Shown one piece after another: positions 12,313 through 14,632 of a stretch of 14,632 nucleotides of DNA. A model generated the notes under the pieces. That model was not told the origin of the DNA. It saw nothing but the letters and a program-made list of their open reading frames with translations, and searched no databases. A program made the position numbers and the translations under genes. Numbering within the stretch: position 1 is the stretch's first letter; each line of letters opens with the position of its first letter. Where the stretch lies: NCBI GenBank assembly GCA_036782755.1, contig DAIPYL010000040.1, forward strand, positions 1 to 14,632. Reading direction: 5' to 3'. This DNA is from Jeotgalicoccus sp036782755 (GTDB taxonomy: Bacteria > Bacillota > Bacilli > Staphylococcales > Salinicoccaceae).

Positions 12313-14013
12313 ATGGTAACAAAGTTCGAAGATTTTAAATATGAACGTCCCGATTTAGAAAAATTTGAAGAAACTGTGGATTCGCTGCTTAAGGAATTCC
12401 ATGCTGCCGATTCTGCAGATGCACAGGTTACTGTAATCGATAAACTGAACGTAGAATTTGACCACCTGGATACGATGGCGAATCTTGCATCAATCCGTTC
12501 ATCAATCGATACACGCGATAAATTCTATGATGAAGAGCGCAATTTCTTCGATGAAAATGATCCGTCATTCACGGAAATTACGAACCGCTACCGCAAAGCA
12601 ATTACAACAAGCAAATTCCGCGATGAACTGGAAGCTCGTTTTGGGGAACAGCTTTTCAAACTGTCGGATAATGCTTTAAAAACGTTTGACCCGTCAGTCA
12701 AAACATTGCTTCAAAAAGAAAATAAACTGGCAACGCAGTATGACAAATTGCTTGCTTCAGCTGAAATAGAATTCGACGGCAAGAAATTAAATCTGTCGGA
12801 ATTCACACCTTACACTCAAAACCCTGACCGTACAGTGAGAAAAGATGCGACACTTGCTGTACAGAGTTTTATGGGAGATAACCTTGAAAAAATTGATAAT
12901 ATTTACGATGAGCTTGTAAAAACAAGAAATGAAATCGCAGTAACACTCGGCTACAAAGATTTCGTTGAACTCGGATATATCCGCATGAACCGTATCGACT
13001 ATGACCGCAAGATGGTTGAGAAGTTCAGAAAACAAGTTGAAGAGTATGTAGTGCCAATTGTTACTGAACTGAAAAAGCGTCAGGCTGATCGTATCGGCCT
13101 TGATTCGCTGAAGAGCTATGACGGCAACTTTGAATTTATTACAGGCAACGCAGCGCCGAAAGGCAAAACGAAAGACATTATGCAAAACGGTGCACAGATG
13201 TATAAAGAACTGTCGCCTGAAACGGATGAGTTCTACACGTTTATGACTGAGCGCAACCTCTTTGATGTAGAAGCGAAGAAAGGTAAAGAAGGCGGCGGCT
13301 ACTGCACGATGATTGCAGATTATAAAGCGCCGTTTATCTTCTCAAACTTTAACGGTACCCAGGGTGATGTGGAAGTGCTGACACACGAAGCGGGACATGC
13401 ATTCCAAACGTATATGTCACGTCATCTGACAGTGCCTGAGTATGCATTCCCAACACTCGAATCAGCGGAAATCCACTCGATGAGCATGGAGTTCTTTACT
13501 TATCCGTGGATGGAATTATTCTTTAAAGAAGATACTGATAAATTTAAGTTCTCTCATATGGCGGACTCAATTTCATTTCTGCCATACGGTGTGGCAGTCG
13601 ATGAATTCCAGCATGTAGTTTATGAAAACCCTGAACTGACACCTGAACAGAGACGTCAGGAATGGAAGAAAATCGAAGCGAAATATTTACCGCACATTGA
13701 TTACGACGGAATAGAACCGCTTGAAAGCGGCGCATTCTGGCACAGACAGGGTCATATATTCGGCGCGCCGTTCTACTATATCGACTACACACTTGCTCAG
13801 GTATGTGCACTGCAGTTCTGGAAACGTGCCAAAGAAGACTTCGACGGCGCATGGGCAGATTATCTGGCACTATGCAAAGTCGGCGGCTCACTGCCGTTCA
13901 ACTCACTCGTAGAGCTGGCTAAACTGAAATCTCCGTTTGAAGAAGGCTCTCTTGAAACGGTTATTGATGAAGTCCATGCTTACCTGAACTCTATCGACGA
14001 TAAAAAACTGTAA
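12313..14013 (+). CDS. M3-family oligoendopeptidase (PepF/Pz-peptidase-like)
   Basis: A 566-aa cytosolic zinc metallopeptidase expected to cut short peptides. The zinc motif His358-Glu-Ala-Gly-His362 (LTHEAGHAFQTY) is present, and Glu386 in LESAEIHSMSMEFF is the probable third ligand (Glu383 is the alternative). The C-terminal SGAFWHRQGHIFGAPFYYIDY block carries the substrate-binding His/Tyr residues of the family. Length and the N-terminal KFEDFKYERPDLE fit the shorter M3 subgroup that includes the Geobacillus Pz-peptidases rather than the ~600-aa PepF group. The ATG at 12313 is chosen because AAGGGGG (12297-12303) lies 9 nt before it. The frame stays open back to 12148 but that stretch is intergenic and not conserved-looking. 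It is followed by a bidirectional terminator and appears monocistronic. Confidence 0.93.
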   Translation: MVTKFEDFKYERPDLEKFEETVDSLLKEFHAADSADAQVTVIDKLNVEFDHLDTMANLASIRSSIDTRDKFYDEERNFFDENDPSFTEITNRYRKAITTSKFRDELEARFGEQLFKLSDNALKTFDPSVKTLLQKENKLATQYDKLLASAEIEFDGKKLNLSEFTPYTQNPDRTVRKDATLAVQSFMGDNLEKIDNIYDELVKTRNEIAVTLGYKDFVELGYIRMNRIDYDRKMVEKFRKQVEEYVVPIVTELKKRQADRIGLDSLKSYDGNFEFITGNAAPKGKTKDIMQNGAQMYKELSPETDEFYTFMTERNLFDVEAKKGKEGGGYCTMIADYKAPFIFSNFNGTQGDVEVLTHEAGHAFQTYMSRHLTVPEYAFPTLESAEIHSMSMEFFTYPWMELFFKEDTDKFKFSHMADSISFLPYGVAVDEFQHVVYENPELTPEQRRQEWKKIEAKYLPHIDYDGIEPLESGAFWHRQGHIFGAPFYYIDYTLAQVCALQFWKRAKEDFDGAWADYLALCKVGGSLPFNSLVELAKLKSPFEEGSLETVIDEVHAYLNSIDDKKL

Positions 14014-14017
14014 AAAT

Positions 14018-14043
14018 AAAACACGCCAAACGGCGTGTTTTTT
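14018..14043. terminator. Bidirectional terminator between the M3 peptidase and dehydrogenase genes
   Basis: Stem ACACGCC (14021-14027)/GGCGTGT (14032-14038) with an AAAC loop, extended by A/T pairs, and a six-T run (14038-14043). The matching A-rich left side lets it work for the minus-strand gene too; its last bases overlap that gene's stop codon at 14042-14044. Confidence 0.88.
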
Positions 14044-14632
14044 ATTTACCTAGTCTCTTGATAATTTCATCTGTGACTTCAGTCATCTTGTACTTGCCGC
14101 CTAAATCAGCTGTCTGATAACCATCAGCAGTCACCGCTTCAATTACCTTCAGCAGATGCTCGGCAATGTTTGCTTCACCGTTAAATTCCAGTAACATCTT
14201 AGCAGTCCAAATCTGGCCAATCGGGTTGGCAATACCTTTGCCGACAATATCAGGCGCAGATCCGTGTACAGGTTCGAACATTGACGGATATTTACCATTC
14301 AGATTTAAGTTGGCAGAAGGCGCTACACCAATACTTCCCATAATTGCTGCACCAACATCCGATAAGATATCTCCGAATAAGTTACTGCCGACAACCACAT
14401 CAAGCTCCTGCGGGTGTGTAATAAAATAAGCCGCCAGTGCATCGATGTGCTTGGACTCGGATTTAATATTTGGATGCTTCGCTGAAATCTCGTCAAAAAT
14501 CTCATCCCAGAACGGCATGGCGTGGAATATCCCGTTGGATTTAGTTGCACTTGTTACAAGACCTTTACGCTTCGATGCAAGATCAAACGCAATGTTCATC
14601 GCCTGTTTCGTTGCACGTTTAGAGAAGACGTT
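14042..14632 (-). CDS. Tartrate/D-malate dehydrogenase-type enzyme (5' end outside window)
   Basis: The C-terminal 196 codons of a beta-decarboxylating dehydrogenase of the isopropylmalate/isocitrate dehydrogenase superfamily; full proteins are about 350 aa. The frame is open to the window edge, so the Met at 14599 is internal, not the start. VTSATKSNGIFHAMPFWDE and VVVGSNLFGDILSDVGAAIMGSIGVAPSANLN (described as blocks) include the catalytic Lys in TKSN and the metal-binding Asp residues in GDILSD. The MFEPVHGSAPDIVGKGIANPIGQIW region forms part of the NAD-binding side. The ATKSNG...MPFWDE pattern favours the tartrate dehydrogenase/D-malate dehydrogenase branch over LeuB. LeuB cannot be fully excluded without the N-terminal half, but no leu genes are visible. 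Confidence 0.85.
   Translation of the reverse strand, partial: NVFSKRATKQAMNIAFDLASKRKGLVTSATKSNGIFHAMPFWDEIFDEISAKHPNIKSESKHIDALAAYFITHPQELDVVVGSNLFGDILSDVGAAIMGSIGVAPSANLNLNGKYPSMFEPVHGSAPDIVGKGIANPIGQIWTAKMLLEFNGEANIAEHLLKVIEAVTADGYQTADLGGKYKMTEVTDEIIKRLGK

Noticed and set aside
14042..14599. A complete 185-aa gene starting at 14599
   Set aside because: The frame is open to the window edge and the sequence upstream (VFSKRATKQA) continues the dehydrogenase, so this Met is internal.

Overview
The window looks like a chromosomal segment from a low-to-moderate G+C Gram-positive bacterium of the family Staphylococcaceae, most like the Jeotgalicoccus/Salinicoccus side. The class I fructose-bisphosphate aldolase and the nicotinamidase read as close relatives of the Staphylococcus proteins. 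groESL has a perfect CIRCE operator, and a CPBP membrane protease lies divergently next to groES as in staphylococci. Genus and species are inference. No phage, transposon, integron, CRISPR or defence module is visible; this is mostly housekeeping and accessory-metabolism chromosome. Two 100-N blocks (2574-2673 and 7555-7654) are assembly gaps of unknown true size.

Left part (1-2573): an IolS-type aldo/keto reductase (minus strand, 3' end cut off by the window) is divergent from fda (class I aldolase). fda is followed by a perfect-palindrome terminator/attenuator and then a nicotinamidase (pncA) that has no obvious promoter of its own. A cre-like palindrome lies inside the fda promoter.

Middle (2574-7757): after gap 1, whose right edge shows a 41-bp direct repeat, comes a membrane-anchored phospholipase-D-fold protein on the minus strand. 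Divergent from it is a compact plus-strand operon: an RluA-type pseudouridine synthase, an NRDE/TANGO2-family protein overlapping it by 14 nt, and queT, the queuosine-precursor transporter. queT is preceded by a class I preQ1 riboswitch that starts 4 nt after the upstream stop codon. Convergent to queT, on the minus strand, is a gene encoding three tandem Rid/YjgF domains in one chain. Its 5' end is lost in gap 2, and it is the most unusual gene here.

Right part (7758-14632): groES-groEL on the minus strand has a CIRCE (HrcA) operator and a CtsR-like heptad repeat at its promoter. Divergent from it is a CPBP (Abi) intramembrane protease. A minus-strand lemA-TPM operon follows (LemA plus a TPM-domain protein with an extreme glycine-rich tail), then a plus-strand M3-family oligoendopeptidase. 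The window ends in a minus-strand tartrate/D-malate dehydrogenase-type gene whose 5' end lies outside. Convergent gene pairs share symmetrical, bidirectional terminators.

The most notable items are the triple-Rid protein (a possible single-chain pseudotrimer), the preQ1 riboswitch on queT, the composite HrcA/CtsR control region, the 41-bp repeats at gap 1, and a PLD protein with Glu instead of Asp at the eighth position of both HKD motifs. I did not find convincing evidence of a wholly new multigene system.
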